Assembly (NCBI GenBank): GCA_030699855.1
Contig: JAUYKR010000111.1
Coordinates: forward strand, 1 to 6,784
Direction: 5' to 3'
Length of the DNA: 6,784 nucleotides
DNA from: a bacterium
GTDB taxonomy: Bacteria; Patescibacteriota; Gracilibacteria; JAUYGZ01
Part shown: positions 6,376-6,784 of the stretch, piece by piece
Numbering within the stretch: position 1 is the stretch's first letter
How the letters are laid out: every line of letters begins with the position of its first letter
Program-made: the position numbers and the translations under genes
Notes under the pieces: model-generated
Databases searched by the model: none
Told to the model about the DNA's origin: nothing
The model's input: only the letters and a program-made list of their open reading frames with translations

Positions 6376-6684
6376 ATGGCAAAAATCACCTATAAAGACG
6401 AAAACGGAAAGGTCGTCGAAATCCCCACCGATCCCGACAAAAGCATCCACGAGATGCTGGAAGCGGCCAGCATTGATTATCCGTTTTCTTGTTTGGCCGG
6501 CGCCTGCAGCTCCTGCAAGATCAAGATTCATCGAGGCAAAGACAAGCTGGAGCTCGACAAATTCGGAACGCCAATGATTCCGGTGGAGGATGACGAGTTC
6601 CTCAGTTGCGTTTGCGGCATTACTCCGGAAGTTTTGAGTGATGATAGCGTGGTGATCGAGCTGGAACGATCAGATGATGTGTGA
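6376..6684 (+). CDS. Plant-type [2Fe-2S] ferredoxin
   Basis: This is a small soluble electron carrier of 102 acidic residues. The cluster-binding pattern is clear: C39-x4-C44-x2-C47 in FSCLAGACSSCKIKI, and a fourth ligand C78 after 30 residues in EFLSCVCG, matching the LTCV region of chloroplast-type ferredoxins. The beta-grasp start (MAKITYKDENGKVVEIP) and the helix DKSIHEMLEAA before the loop also fit. An additional Cys80 sits two residues from the fourth ligand, where plant proteins usually have Ala. The gene follows the peroxiredoxin by 9 bp and is probably cotranscribed with it. A weak AAGG overlapping the upstream TAA stop, 7 nt before ATG, is the only ribosome-site-like signal. Its partner enzymes are unknown; electron supply to a reductase serving the peroxiredoxin is a guess from adjacency. 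The TGA stop overlaps a further ATG (TGATG). Confidence 0.93.
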   Translation: MAKITYKDENGKVVEIPTDPDKSIHEMLEAASIDYPFSCLAGACSSCKIKIHRGKDKLELDKFGTPMIPVEDDEFLSCVCGITPEVLSDDSVVIELERSDDV

Positions 6685-6784
6685 TGGACTGCTGTCCTCG
6701 CTGCATAATTTCATTTTCCCTTCCGCCCATAGGCCACCAAAAAAGAGGGAGTACAGCAGTGAACCTCGGCGCAAGGGGGGGAGA
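6685..6784. other. Right-edge stretch without a confident gene
   Basis: This segment contains an inverted repeat, ACTGCTGT (6688-6695) with ACAGCAGT (6753-6760). The arms could add CCTC (6696-6699) with GAGG (6745-6748) across a 4-nt bulge. There is an A6 run at 6739-6744, which is a T6 run on the minus strand, and a G-rich edge (seven Gs at 6775-6781). Three open frames run off the edge: plus strand from ATG 6684 (MDCCPRC...), plus strand from GTG 6759 preceded by GAGGGAG at 6745-6751, and minus strand ending with TGA at 6670-6672. None has enough sequence to be called. Confidence 0.4.
6688..6760. repeat. 8-bp inverted repeat after the ferredoxin gene
   Basis: The perfect 8-bp arms 6688-6695 and 6753-6760 enclose 57 nt, with a secondary 4-bp CCTC/GAGG match just inside. 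It begins 3 nt after the ferredoxin stop. There is no T-tract after the 3' arm, so a factor-independent terminator on the plus strand is not supported. It may stabilise the mRNA end or belong to a small intergenic repeat. Confidence 0.3.

Noticed and set aside
5759..6684. Alternative genetic code with TGA as Gly or Trp
   Set aside because: TGA ends PurL and the ferredoxin at family-typical C-termini, and no in-frame TGA interrupts any gene.
6733..6760. Minus-strand terminator using the T6 run at 6739-6744
   Set aside because: The only stem before it is a 4-bp GAGG/CCTC pairing with a large loop, and no minus-strand gene is confirmed upstream of it.

Overview
The window is bacterial, about half G+C, compactly packed, and reads with standard stop codons. 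TGA ends purL and the ferredoxin gene exactly where their families normally end, so recoding of TGA is unlikely. No rRNA, tRNA, CRISPR array, transposase or integrase is visible. Three anonymous, mostly helical coiled-coil proteins sit beside well-conserved housekeeping enzymes, and recognisable Shine-Dalgarno sites are nearly absent. That mix loosely suggests an uncultivated small-genome lineage such as a Patescibacteria/Peregrinibacteria-type organism. This placement is an inference of low confidence, because no phylogenetic marker is present.

Layout. (1) Positions 2-232 (+) hold the 3' end of a gene for a heptad-repeat coiled-coil protein, cut by the window edge. (2) Positions 237-2045 (-) hold a two-gene unit: a 450-residue protein of unknown function (693-2045), then a 145-residue coiled-coil protein (237-674). 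The unit is driven by a good extended -10 promoter at 2066-2094 and ends 4 bp from the gene in (1), tail to tail. (3) Positions 2046-2233 form a compact divergent control region. It contains a 7+7 bp palindrome that places TTGCTAT on both strands at the -10 positions of two overlapping back-to-back promoters. Downstream, a 23-position imperfect inverted repeat (2114-2136 with 2204-2226) would fold the purL leader into a long stem ending 7 nt before the purL ATG. (4) Positions 2234-5764 (+) encode a large single-chain PurL, FGAM synthase with its own glutaminase domain. (5) Positions 5821-6684 (+) encode a typical 2-Cys peroxiredoxin followed 9 bp later by a plant-type [2Fe-2S] ferredoxin, a plausible small redox operon. 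(6) The last 100 bp have no confident gene. They hold an 8-bp inverted repeat and competing open frames that run off the window.

How the parts relate: PurL catalyses the fourth step of de novo purine synthesis, and no other pur gene is present. The peroxiredoxin and ferredoxin may be cotranscribed and would suit peroxide defence and electron transfer. Nothing ties the coiled-coil pair functionally to purL except the shared divergent promoter region. The least ordinary parts of the window are that control region with its long leader stem and the uncharacterised coiled-coil pair. I do not see proof of a new defence or mobile system.
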